A DNA stretch of 64,000 bases from DATKEJ01 sp963768715. Its GTDB lineage: Bacteria; Bacteroidota; Rhodothermia; Rhodothermales; DATKEJ01. Positions 34,144 to 42,661 of this stretch are shown here, piece by piece. The notes beneath the pieces were generated by a model, which did not search any database, was not told the DNA's origin, and worked only from the letters and a program-made list of their open reading frames with translations. The position numbers and the translations under genes were made by a program. Position 1 is the first letter of the stretch, and every line of letters begins with the position of its first letter. The DNA lies in the NCBI GenBank assembly GCA_963768715.1, contig CAVYJC010000010.1, positions 124,001-188,000 of the forward strand. The letters are read 5' to 3'.

Positions 34144-34704
34144 ATGGAGCCAATCAGAAATCGGGTCGAGGAGAGCGATCTCATGGTCCTCGACCTGGAG
34201 AAGCTCTGGGGAAACCGCGAGATCGTCCCATTCGACATCGCGCCCTTTCTCGATCGCGGCCTGGTTCTCCGGGAGAAGCCCTTCCGGGAAGCGCTCGAAG
34301 AGCATGACTGGGCCCAGTATCGCAGCCGCCTCGTGGCGGTGCACTTGACCACCCGCGCCATCGTGCCGAAGTGGGCGTACATGCTCGTTGCCTCGAAACT
34401 GCACGGACACGCCTCCGCGGTTCATTTCGGGACACCCGACGATCTCGTGCGTAGCGAGTTCACGAGTTTGCTCGACGCGCACGACTGGAGCGCTTATCTG
34501 GATCGTAATGTCGTCGTCAAAGGCTGTCCGAGCGATATTGTCCCGACAAGTGCCTACGTTCAGGCGATGGCCTCTCTGCAGAACGTAGCAAACAAGATTA
34601 TGTACGGTGAAGCGTGCTCGGCCGTGCCGGTGTGGCGCCGGCCGGCCGCCTCACGCGGATCAGCCAAAGCGGTTGCCGCCAAACTCCCATCCCGAAGCTC
34701 GTAA
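34144..34704 (+). CDS. DUF2480 family protein
   Basis: A 186-residue cytoplasmic protein starting MEPIRNRVEESDLMVLDLE. Segments VPFDIAPFLDRGLVLREKPFRE, AIVPKWAYMLVASKL, VVVKGCPSDIVPTSAYVQ and IMYGEACSAVPVWRR follow the DUF2480 pattern closely. Two cysteines (KGC and EAC) are conserved in the family, suggesting metal or sulfur chemistry. In Bacteroidota the gene commonly lies with suf/isc genes; here it directly follows iscS (19 bp) and ends 3 bp before an SDR gene. Molecular function is unknown. The C-terminal alanine/serine-rich tail after WRR is extra. Confidence 0.88.
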   Translation: MEPIRNRVEESDLMVLDLEKLWGNREIVPFDIAPFLDRGLVLREKPFREALEEHDWAQYRSRLVAVHLTTRAIVPKWAYMLVASKLHGHASAVHFGTPDDLVRSEFTSLLDAHDWSAYLDRNVVVKGCPSDIVPTSAYVQAMASLQNVANKIMYGEACSAVPVWRRPAASRGSAKAVAAKLPSRSS

Positions 34705-34707
34705 CTC

Positions 34708-35472
34708 ATGTCCTATACGATCGACCTCTCTGGAAAGCACATTCTGGTCACGGGCGCCAGTCGCGGCATTGGCCGAACCGTCGCCGAACACCTTGGCCGA
34801 GCCGGCGCTCGCGTCGCGCTGCACTATGGCAGAAACCAGCAGGCAGCCGAGGAATTGGCCCAGACAATCGGCAACGGTTCATTCGCCGTCGGCGCCGATC
34901 TGGCATCAAGCAAAGCCTGCCTCTCCCTCTTTGACGAATGCATCGAACAGATGGGCCGGCTGGATGTGCTGGTCAGCAACGCCGGCCTCGCCATTTGTGC
35001 GCCGCTGGATAGCGAAGACGACGACTGGATTAAGGCGTGGGACCGACAAATGGACGTCAATCTTCGTGCATCAGGCATCCTCGCGTTTCGAGCCATACGA
35101 CATTTCAAGAGCCACGGCGGCGGCCGAATCGTATTCATCAGCTCCCGCGCGGCCTTCCGCGGCGACACCGCCGACTACATGGGATACGCCGCATCGAAGT
35201 CGGGTCTCCTCGGCCTGAACGGCTCGATCGCGCGCGCATACGGCAAAGACAATATCACGTCGTTCGTCATTGCGCCAGGATTCACGCGGACCGATATGGC
35301 CCAGGAATTCATTGACGAATACGGCGAAGACATCGCGCTGAAAGACATTGCGCTAAACCGGTTAACCGAACCCAAGGACATTGCACCCCTCGTCGTGCTT
35401 CTGAGCAGTGGACTGGCTGATCACTCCACGGGAACGTCGATCGACGTCAATGCGGGCAGTTATGTCCACTGA
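34708..35472 (+). CDS. Short-chain dehydrogenase/reductase
   Basis: FabG-like SDR of 254 residues. NAD(P)-binding GASRGIG lies near residue 17, VSNAGLA is the NNAG-equivalent, and the catalytic set is Ser in FISSRAAF with YAASK (YxxxK). The end SSGLADHSTGTSIDVNAGSYV fits the family. Substrate unknown. Its 3' end overlaps the start of the methyltransferase gene by 11 bp, indicating translational coupling. It is probably part of the run iscS-DUF2480-SDR-methyltransferase-cystathionine synthase. Confidence 0.88.
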   Translation: MSYTIDLSGKHILVTGASRGIGRTVAEHLGRAGARVALHYGRNQQAAEELAQTIGNGSFAVGADLASSKACLSLFDECIEQMGRLDVLVSNAGLAICAPLDSEDDDWIKAWDRQMDVNLRASGILAFRAIRHFKSHGGGRIVFISSRAAFRGDTADYMGYAASKSGLLGLNGSIARAYGKDNITSFVIAPGFTRTDMAQEFIDEYGEDIALKDIALNRLTEPKDIAPLVVLLSSGLADHSTGTSIDVNAGSYVH

Positions 35473-36148
35473 GGTGGAGTCCGCCAAGCAACGAGGTGAG
35501 CTGCTCACTCGGGCACACCGCCTGCTGGAAATCCCGGCTCTCTTCGAACTGTATCAGGTCGCCGTCGACGGAGGCAAACGCACTCCCGTATCACGATTCC
35601 TCGAGGGTGTGCCCTACGAGTCCGTCATTGATCTCGGTTGCGGCACTGGGGCCTGGTCATACCTGACGAAGAAGACCTATCTGGGTCTGGACTACTCATC
35701 GTCGTTCATCGAAGGCTGTAGGAGGCGATTCAGGGACGATGGCAGAAAGCGATTCGAAATGGGCGACCTTGAATCCATCGAGCTCAACGAGCGTTTCGAC
35801 CTTGCCCTGATGATGTCGGTGCTGCATCATCTTTCCGACCATCAAGCGGAGGCCGTTCTCGAAAGCCTGCGCGGCAATGCGACCCGCCTTCTCGTGATGG
35901 ATTTGATCCCGATTCACGGCAATCCGTTATCGCGGCTCCTCTATCGGCTCGACCGGGGAGATCACATCCGATCAGTCGATCAGCAGCGTCGGGTGCTTAC
36001 CGGCTCGGGTGACTGGGAAGTGGAGCGCGAGGATTCGTTCTATTCCTACAACCGACTGTATCGGCACACCCTTTTTCTGCTGCAACCGAAATCGGATGCC
36101 GGTATCCGACCTTCTGAATCTTTTCAACTGGAACATGGCTCGCATTGA
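35462..36148 (+). CDS. Class I SAM-dependent methyltransferase
   Basis: A 228-residue Rossmann-fold methyltransferase. Motif I is VIDLGCGTGAWSYL, and the post-I acidic residue is in YLGLDYSSSFIEGC. MSVLHHLSDHQAEAVLESL is the motif IV/V region. The ATG at 35462 overlaps the SDR stop codon and its own 3' end overlaps the next gene by 14 bp, so three genes are tightly packed. The acceptor substrate cannot be inferred; the context is sulfur/PLP metabolism. No leader or membrane segment. Confidence 0.82.
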   Translation: MSTEVESAKQRGELLTRAHRLLEIPALFELYQVAVDGGKRTPVSRFLEGVPYESVIDLGCGTGAWSYLTKKTYLGLDYSSSFIEGCRRRFRDDGRKRFEMGDLESIELNERFDLALMMSVLHHLSDHQAEAVLESLRGNATRLLVMDLIPIHGNPLSRLLYRLDRGDHIRSVDQQRRVLTGSGDWEVEREDSFYSYNRLYRHTLFLLQPKSDAGIRPSESFQLEHGSH

Positions 36149-37262
36149 GACGAAAGTAGCCCACGCCGGCACAGTGCCTGATCCCGAAACCGGTGCATTG
36201 ATCCCCCCGCTTCACGCATCGACCACGTTTGAGCGCGACGCGGATGGCTCATATCCCAGGGGATTTGTGTACTCTCGCTGGAGTAACCCGACCCGTGCGC
36301 TTCTCGAGCGGACACTTGCCGATCTGGAAGGAGGAGCAGGGGCTATCCTGTGCCCAAGCGGCATGTCGGCCATCGACACCCTGCTGCGTACGCTGTCTCC
36401 GGACGATCACGTCATCCTTGCGGACGACGTCTATCATGCGACGCGCCAACTCCTGCGAGACTTTCTTGGATCGTGGGGGCTGCGCTTCACCGAGGTCGAT
36501 TTGGCTGACGCCGATGCTCTCGATGCGGCATTCGAAGATCGGACGCGCCTCGTCTGGATCGAGACCCCTTCGAATCCTCTCTGTAAGATTACCGATATCG
36601 CAGCCGTTGCGGCTGCTGCGCACGCCCGATCGGCCGAAGTGCTCGTCGACAGCACGTGGACGACCCCGATCGTACAGCGGCCGCTTGAACACGGCGCCGA
36701 TTTCGTGGTGCATTCGGTAACCAAGTATCTCTCAGGACATAGCGATGTATTGGCGGGAGCGCTCGTGTCTGCTAGCCTGGAGGGTAGGTTTGCCCGGGCT
36801 CAGCAGCTACAGACCGTTGCGGGGAATGTGGCATCGCCTTTCGACTGCTGGCTCGCACTCCGCGGCATCCGTTCTCTGGGCGCGCGGATGCGGGTGCACT
36901 GCGAATCGGCCGCGCGCATCGCTCAGTTTCTGTCTGGCCATGCGAAAGTGGAAAGGGTGTTCTATCCCGGACTGACTTCTCACCCAGGTCACGCGATCGC
37001 GCGTCGACAGATGAAGGCGTTCGGTGGAATGATGTCGTTTCTGTATGACGGCGACGAATCGGCGACGCTCGCGGTTGCCGCTGCTATGCAGCTGTTCACG
37101 CGAGCAACAAGCCTGGGAGGCACGGAAAGTCTGATCGAACACCGCGCTTCCATAGAAAGCAAGCCAACGCGCACGCCGGTGAATCTACTCAGGTTGTCTA
37201 TCGGACTCGAGCATCCCGACGATCTGATCGAGGACCTGGAGAGAGCACTTTCAGGGTCCTAG
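36135..37262 (+). CDS. Trans-sulfuration PLP enzyme (cystathionine gamma-synthase/beta-lyase family)
   Basis: Cys/Met metabolism PLP enzyme of 375 residues, from ATG 36135 (MARIETKVAHAGTVPDPETGA). PLP lysine in VVHSVTKYLSGHSDVLAGA; YSRWSNPTRALLERTLADLEGG, CPSGMSAID and the late SLGGTESLIEHRASI match the family. Members act as cystathionine gamma-synthase, beta-lyase, gamma-lyase or O-acylhomoserine sulfhydrylase, and these cannot be separated here. The gene start overlaps the methyltransferase gene. After it comes a 97-bp gap and the proline dehydrogenase gene. Confidence 0.92.
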   Translation: MARIETKVAHAGTVPDPETGALIPPLHASTTFERDADGSYPRGFVYSRWSNPTRALLERTLADLEGGAGAILCPSGMSAIDTLLRTLSPDDHVILADDVYHATRQLLRDFLGSWGLRFTEVDLADADALDAAFEDRTRLVWIETPSNPLCKITDIAAVAAAAHARSAEVLVDSTWTTPIVQRPLEHGADFVVHSVTKYLSGHSDVLAGALVSASLEGRFARAQQLQTVAGNVASPFDCWLALRGIRSLGARMRVHCESAARIAQFLSGHAKVERVFYPGLTSHPGHAIARRQMKAFGGMMSFLYDGDESATLAVAAAMQLFTRATSLGGTESLIEHRASIESKPTRTPVNLLRLSIGLEHPDDLIEDLERALSGS

Positions 37263-37359
37263 AGCGGTCAGAAATGATTCTCAGGATTTAGGTACTCCAT
37301 TTTCCGCCAATTTCTTAACATTCGGCGCGTTCCAACGTTTTGGAGTTGACCATCACCGG

Positions 37360-38223
37360 ATGAAACTGCCCTTCGTACTTGCCAGGCGATTCGTAGCCGC
37401 AGAGAATCTCGACGACACTATTCCGGTGGTGAGGTCGCTCAATTCGAAGCGTCTTTTCGTAACGCTCGACCTGCTCGGTGAGTACGTGAGCGATCGCAAA
37501 ATCGCCGCCGAAGCTACCGACGCGTACGTCGGCCTACTGATGAGAATTGCGGAAGAGCGTGCGGCGAGTCGTCTCGACGCGAACATTTCGATCAAGCTGT
37601 CGATGCTGGGTCAGAAGATCGACCCGAGTTTATGCTACGACAATCTGCTCAAGCTGCTTTCCGTAGCCACCGAAAAGGACATCTTCGTTCGACTCGACAT
37701 GGAAGGATCCGATTTGACGGATTCGACCCTCAGCCTCTTCGAGAAAGCCTATCCGCAGCATCCCGACCACGTCGGTGTGGTACTTCAGGCCTATCTACAT
37801 CGGACGGCAGACGACATTGCCCGCATGTGCGAGCTGAATGCGCGCGTACGCCTCTGTAAGGGCGCCTACAAGGAGCCGGCAAGCATTGCATATCAGGACA
37901 TGCCCACGATTCGCGATCGATTCACCGACTACATGCAGCAGCTGATCGTCAATGCACGGTACCCGGGAATTGCGACGCACGACGATATTCTGATTGCAGC
38001 GACGCGTGAATTTGTAAAAGCCAGGGACATCGCGCCGAATCGGTACGAATTTCAGATGCTCTACGGCGTCAGACCGGTCACGCAGGAGCATATTGCGGCG
38101 GATGGCTATCGGATGCGCGTGTACGTCCCGTTCGGCACGCAGTGGCTCCCCTACTACATGCGCCGAATTCGTGAGCGCAAGGAGAACCTCTGGTTCATCG
38201 TGAAGAACTTCTTCCGAAAGTAG
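37360..38223 (+). CDS. Proline dehydrogenase (monofunctional)
   Basis: FAD enzyme that oxidises proline to pyrroline-5-carboxylate, 287 residues, the short bacterial form. Conserved stretches: NISIKLSMLGQKID, FVRLDMEGSDLTDSTL, VGVVLQAYLHRT, RLCKGAYKEP, YEFQMLYGVRP and the substrate-binding RRIRERKEN near the end. It is membrane-associated in related bacteria through electron transfer to quinone. The partner P5C dehydrogenase is not in the window. It converges with trxB, the stop codons being directly adjacent. Confidence 0.93.
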   Translation: MKLPFVLARRFVAAENLDDTIPVVRSLNSKRLFVTLDLLGEYVSDRKIAAEATDAYVGLLMRIAEERAASRLDANISIKLSMLGQKIDPSLCYDNLLKLLSVATEKDIFVRLDMEGSDLTDSTLSLFEKAYPQHPDHVGVVLQAYLHRTADDIARMCELNARVRLCKGAYKEPASIAYQDMPTIRDRFTDYMQQLIVNARYPGIATHDDILIAATREFVKARDIAPNRYEFQMLYGVRPVTQEHIAADGYRMRVYVPFGTQWLPYYMRRIRERKENLWFIVKNFFRK

Positions 38224-39232
38224 TCAGAGCTGTGCCTGCGCCGGGACCGTGTCTTCCTGCTCGGCGAGCCATCGCTCAGCGTCAATCGAGGCCATGCACC
38301 CCGTGCCCGCCGCCGTGATGGCCTGCCGGTAGATGCTGTCCTGTGCGTCTCCGCATGCGAACACGCCTTCGATATTCGTTCGCGTCGAACCAGCTTCCGT
38401 CTCGATATAGCCGACGGCGTCCATCTTCAGCCAGTCCTTGAACACGGCCGTATTGGGCTGATGCCCGATCGCGACGAAGAGACCCTCTACGCGGCAGATC
38501 CCGCTCCTCATTCGTCTTCAGGTCGAGCAGGCGCAAACCTTCAACCTGCTGCTCGCCGATTACGTCCTTAACCGCCGTGCTCCAGAGAAACGTGATCTTC
38601 GGATTGGCCATTGCCCGGTCCTGCATGATCTGCGATGCACGAAGCTCGTCTCTCCGGTGGATCACATACACGCGGCTGGCAAATCGGGTCAGAAACATCG
38701 CCTCTTCCATGGCGGTGTCACCGCCCCCGACAACCGCGACTTCCACGTCTCGGAAGAACGCCCCGTCACACGTGGCGCACGCAGATACACCGCGACCCAG
38801 AAGACGTTTTTCGTTCGGAAGCCCCAAGTACACAGCTGATGCGCCGGTCGAAACAATGACTGCATCTGCCGTGACCGGCGTCTCATCGTCGACGAGAAGC
38901 TTGAATGGGCGCTCGGAGAGATCGACCTGGGTGACCATTCCGTAGCGAACGTCCGCACCAAACCGTACGGCCTGAGCCTCGAATTTCTCCATCATTTCCG
39001 GGCCCATAATGCCATCGGGAAATCCGGGATAGTTCTCGACGTCAGTCGTTGTCACCAGCTGTCCGCCCGGCTCCGGACCACGAAACACCACCGGTTTCAA
39101 ATTGGCGCGCGCTGCGTAAACCGCCGCCGTAAAGCCAGCCGGACCGGTTCCGACAATCACAACCGCATGGCGTTCCGCCTGCGAAAAATCGATCTCTTCC
39201 ATTGATGCGAATGATCCGTTGGTATCGTGCAT
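38224..39232 (-). pseudogene. trxB: Thioredoxin reductase, interrupted by a one-base frameshift
   Basis: NADPH-thioredoxin reductase split over two frames. The first 266 or so codons (from 39232) give FAD-binding GTGPAGFTAAVYA, the redox CATC (C152-C155) in SACATCDGAFF and the NADPH site VGGGDTAMEEA. Just after LDLKTNEERDLP the frame shifts; the other frame continues VEGLFVAIGHQPNTAVF...GVFACGDAQDSIYRQAITAAGTG to a stop at 38224. Dropping one G near plus-strand position 38491 restores a normal 318-residue protein. All other parts are intact, so a sequencing error or a very recent mutation is likelier than an old pseudogene. trxA lies just upstream. A start at 39202 (MEEIDFSQ) is also possible. 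Confidence 0.85.
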
Positions 39233-39250
39233 AGGCTAAGCCGCTGCAGG

Positions 39251-39290
39251 ATTAAAATAAAGGGCCGAGACGAAGCGCCCCGGCCCTCTT
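39251..39290 (-). terminator. Rho-independent terminator downstream of trxA
   Basis: Read on the minus strand, a 7-bp stem (AGGGCCG pairing with CGGCCCT, plus positions 39261-39267 and 39281-39287) is followed by TTATTTTAAT. It lies about 40 bp past the trxA stop and just before the trxB start, so trxA and trxB are probably separate transcripts with some read-through. Confidence 0.8.
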
Positions 39291-39327
39291 TGACGATCAA
39301 ACGAGCGCAAAGTCGGCTCGCGCTGCC

Positions 39328-39675
39328 TCAGGACACGACGGACGCAAGCTGAGCCTCGAGCTTGTCGACCAGAACCTTCTTCGGTACTGCACCGATCACC
39401 TGATCCACGACCCGGCCGTCTTTGAAGACGAGCAGCGTGGGGATTGAGCGAATCCCAAAAGCATGTGGCGTCATGTGATTATGGTCGACGTCCATCTTGC
39501 CAATCTTGACGCGCCCCTCATACTCGGATGCAAGCTCTTCGATGATCGGAGCGATCATCCTGCAGGGCGCGCACCAAACGGCCCAGAAATCAACCAACAC
39601 CGGGACGTCACTTGCCAAAACCTCTGACTGGAAGGTGTCGTCACTGAGGACGACGTACTTGCCATTATCTGCCAT
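39328..39675 (-). CDS. trxA: Thioredoxin
   Basis: A 115-residue cytoplasmic thioredoxin, general protein disulfide reductase. The active site is WCAPC (VDFWAVWCAPCRMIAPI) rather than the commoner WCGPC, a variant known in other bacteria. The cis-proline is in IRSIPTLLVFKDG. A strong ribosome binding site (AGAGGAGA) precedes the ATG. It is followed by a terminator and then trxB. It would also reduce MsrA encoded at 19268. Confidence 0.95.
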   Translation of the reverse strand: MADNGKYVVLSDDTFQSEVLASDVPVLVDFWAVWCAPCRMIAPIIEELASEYEGRVKIGKMDVDHNHMTPHAFGIRSIPTLLVFKDGRVVDQVIGAVPKKVLVDKLEAQLASVVS

Positions 39676-39763
39676 TTTATATCTCCTCTCTTATCTCATT
39701 TGCCACTAGGCACCTCATTATGCGCCAAGCAGTCACCTACTTAGTGTCGTTTTCTTTGAATTG

Positions 39764-42070
39764 TTACACGCGCTGCATCGCTTTTCGAATCGAATCGAAG
39801 TAAACGGCATGCATTTGCGGCACTGAGACGGACAGGGATCCCGACCCGCCGATCTCTATGCTCAACTCAGGCCCAGGGGTCACGTCCCCAAGCCGTGTAA
39901 TCTGTACGCCCTCATCGGGCGTGACGGTCCTTTCAATATCGTCAGCATCAGCTTTCGCGACCGTGAAAACGATTCGCGAATGATCCTCACCGAACAGCAT
40001 GGCATCGAGCCGGCGATCTTCGACGTCGGGGAATCTAACGGCTGCCCCGACGCCGTTGCCTTGGAGCGTTTTCTCTGCGAGGCATACGGCGAGTCCCCCA
40101 TCCGATACATCGTGCGCACTCTTCACCTGACCTGAGCGGATCAATGCGAGCATCTTCGACTGGACCGATTTTTCTTCTTCGAGATCCAATCTTGGCGCAT
40201 CGCCTGCCGTCAGACCATGCATCGAAGCGAGATACTCCGATCCCCCTGTGCCTGAAGCGTATCGCCATTCGGCTGGTGAAAGAAGAAATATGACATCGCC
40301 GGGCTCTTTGAAGCTCGACGTCGTCGTATCTCGCTCTACGTCGTCTACGATACCGAGCATACCGATCGTCGGGGTCGGAAAGACGGCGCCTTCCGGATGC
40401 TCGTTGTAAAATGATACGTTGCCCCCCGTCACCGGGGTTCCGAAAGCGCGGCAGGCTTCGCCCATACCGGCAACGGCCTCAGTAAAGACCCAATACACCT
40501 CGGGCTTGTACGGATTCCCGAAGTTCAGGCAATTTGTGACTGCGACCGGCAATCCCCCGGAACAGACGACGTTTCGTGCTGCCTCGGCAACAGCCCCTTG
40601 CGCGCCTTTTCGCGGATTCAGATACACGTGCCGCCCGTTGCAATCCGTCTTGACGGCCAATCCCCTCTTCGTGTCCTTTATGCGGACGACGGCGGCATCG
40701 GACTTACCGGGTCCAACAATAGTGTTCGTTCGTACGGTCGTGTCGTACTGTTCGTGCACCCAACTCTTGGAGGCGATGTTGGGCATCGACAGCATCTTCA
40801 GAAGGACCGGACCCACGTCCTCCGATCTCAGATCCGGAACCGATGCCTCCTCGAAGGCTTCCGTACGATCCAGATAGCCGGGTCGACGCGTCTCCCGGTG
40901 ATAGACCGGGGCGCCGCCACCCAGAACGAGATGCTCGGCCGGCACTTCGGCAACAAGATCGCCGTGCCAGAAGACGCGAACCTTGCCGTGCTCGCGTACC
41001 TCTCCAATGTGCACCGCGTGGAGGTCCCACTTTTCGAAAATCGCCGATAATTCGGCCTCGCGTCCTTTCTCGCAGACGATGAGCATGCGTTCCTGACTCT
41101 CGGACAGCATGATCTCGTAGGGGGTCATGTCGGCCTCGCGGATCGGCACGCGATCCAGATACAGGTCCATGCCGCTCTCCCCTTTCGCGCTCATCTCGCA
41201 AGACGAGCAGGTGATGCCGGCCGCCCCCATATCCTGCACACCGACGACGACGCCGCTGCCGATTACTTCGAGGGTTGCCTCGAGGAGAAGCTTCTCCATA
41301 AACGGGTCACCCACCTGGACGCTCGGCCTCCTCGCTTCACTTGCCTCAGAGATTTCCTCGGAAGCAAACGTGGCGCCATGAATGCCGTCGCGCCCTGTCG
41401 ACGCGCCCACGATGAAGACCGGATTGCCGGGGCCCGAGGCCGTCGCCGTAGCGGTTTCGCCCACTCTCACCACGCCGACGCTCATCGCATTGACAAGCGG
41501 ATTGCCCTCATACGCGGCATCGAAATAGACCTCCCCTGCCACAGTCGGGACGCCGAACGAGTTGCCGTAGTCGCCGATCCCTCGGACGACGCCGTCAAAG
41601 AGATAGCGGACCCGCGGGTTACTCAAATCACCGAAGCGCAGCGAATCGAGCGATGCTATCGGCCTGGCCCCCATGGTGAAGATGTCGCGGTGGATACCGC
41701 CGACGCCCGTAGCCGCTCCCTGATAGGGTTCCACGGCTGAGGGATGATTGTGGCTCTCGATCTTGAATGCAACGGCTAGACCTTCGCCAATATCGACGAG
41801 GCCCGCATTCTCCTCACCGGCTTCGGCCAGTAACGACGGACCACTGCGCGGCAAGGTCTTGAGGAGAGCGATTGAGTTTTTGTAGGAGCAATGTTCGCTC
41901 CACATCACCGAGTAGATTCCCAGCTCGACCCACGTGGGAGTCCTGCCGAGCCGCGCTACGATCCAGCCGAATTCCTCCTCGGTGAGTCCGTGCTGAATAG
42001 CGAGTTCAAGATCGACCGAAGGGTCTGTCGGGGACGTGATGGGGGCGCTCAAGGCAGGGGTAGATTCCAT
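39764..42070 (-). CDS. purL: Phosphoribosylformylglycinamidine synthase subunit PurL (small type)
   Basis: ATP-dependent amidotransferase subunit of purine synthesis, converting FGAR to FGAM with PurQ and PurS. At 768 residues it is the short form. MWSEHCSYKNSIALLK (catalytic His region), KIESHNHPSAVEPYQGAATGVGG, QDMGAAGITCSSCEMSAKG and the second-half TGGNVSFYNE, SAHDVSDGGLAV motifs are all present. The gene lies 68 bp downstream of the HTH/lysine-rich gene and 88 bp upstream of trxA. No PurR-like site or riboswitch was recognised before it. Confidence 0.96.
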   Translation of the reverse strand: MESTPALSAPITSPTDPSVDLELAIQHGLTEEEFGWIVARLGRTPTWVELGIYSVMWSEHCSYKNSIALLKTLPRSGPSLLAEAGEENAGLVDIGEGLAVAFKIESHNHPSAVEPYQGAATGVGGIHRDIFTMGARPIASLDSLRFGDLSNPRVRYLFDGVVRGIGDYGNSFGVPTVAGEVYFDAAYEGNPLVNAMSVGVVRVGETATATASGPGNPVFIVGASTGRDGIHGATFASEEISEASEARRPSVQVGDPFMEKLLLEATLEVIGSGVVVGVQDMGAAGITCSSCEMSAKGESGMDLYLDRVPIREADMTPYEIMLSESQERMLIVCEKGREAELSAIFEKWDLHAVHIGEVREHGKVRVFWHGDLVAEVPAEHLVLGGGAPVYHRETRRPGYLDRTEAFEEASVPDLRSEDVGPVLLKMLSMPNIASKSWVHEQYDTTVRTNTIVGPGKSDAAVVRIKDTKRGLAVKTDCNGRHVYLNPRKGAQGAVAEAARNVVCSGGLPVAVTNCLNFGNPYKPEVYWVFTEAVAGMGEACRAFGTPVTGGNVSFYNEHPEGAVFPTPTIGMLGIVDDVERDTTTSSFKEPGDVIFLLSPAEWRYASGTGGSEYLASMHGLTAGDAPRLDLEEEKSVQSKMLALIRSGQVKSAHDVSDGGLAVCLAEKTLQGNGVGAAVRFPDVEDRRLDAMLFGEDHSRIVFTVAKADADDIERTVTPDEGVQITRLGDVTPGPELSIEIGGSGSLSVSVPQMHAVYFDSIRKAMQRV

Positions 42071-42138
42071 GCCTCAAAGTTACAAAGAGAGCGGCAATTC
42101 TGACGGCAAAAGGATGATCAAATCGCCGCCGGATCGCG

Positions 42139-42651
42139 CTAACGCAGCTTCTTGAGGATCTTCTTTGCCCGCTTTATTCGACGATTCAGCTTCTTCATCC
42201 GATCGCGGGCATGCGACGCCTTCTTCTTGCTCATGCCTCGCATGCGCTTCTTGAGCTTCTTTCGTCGCTTGTCGGCGCGCTTAATCCCGGCCGCGAGCGC
42301 CTTGCGAGGTCCCTCGATGGGATCTCCGTTCTTGCTCGCCTGACGCGCGGCGCGCGCCAATTTCGACAAAGAGGGGGGCTTGTCTTTCTTTCCAGACCAG
42401 GCCTCTTCATTCCCGTCAGAAAGGTCGTTAATGGCGTCTCCGAAAACCCCGAGACCGTCCTTGAGGTACTGACGCCTCCAGTAGAGAACGCGCCCCGGTG
42501 AGAGATCCACCTTCTCTGCGATCTCGCTCGCCTTCATTCCCGCCTCGTAGAGAAGGAGCAGGCGGACGCGCTTTCGGATCGTTTCGGATGGATCAGAGGC
42601 GGCAAGCCTCTCGATGACAGGAAGATGTTCGGGCTGGATGAAGATGGTCAT
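42139..42651 (-). CDS. HTH protein with long Lys/Arg-rich C-terminal tail
   Basis: A 170-residue protein with two parts. Residues 1-70 form a homeodomain-like HTH (AGMKASEIAEKVDLSPGRVL, then YWRRQYLKDGLGVF). After a short acidic linker, residues 90-170 are extremely basic, with runs such as KRADKRRKKLKKRMRG and KKLNRRIKRAKKILKKLR predicted to be helical. The HTH part is clearly paralogous to the N-terminus of the polyphosphate kinase encoded immediately upstream (about 26 identities in 57 positions by eye). The 10-bp gap makes them co-transcribed. A DNA- or polyphosphate-binding role is inferred from charge and context; the family is not one I recognise. Confidence 0.75.
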   Translation of the reverse strand: MTIFIQPEHLPVIERLAASDPSETIRKRVRLLLLYEAGMKASEIAEKVDLSPGRVLYWRRQYLKDGLGVFGDAINDLSDGNEEAWSGKKDKPPSLSKLARAARQASKNGDPIEGPRKALAAGIKRADKRRKKLKKRMRGMSKKKASHARDRMKKLNRRIKRAKKILKKLR

Positions 42652-42661
42652 AGGCTGCCGC

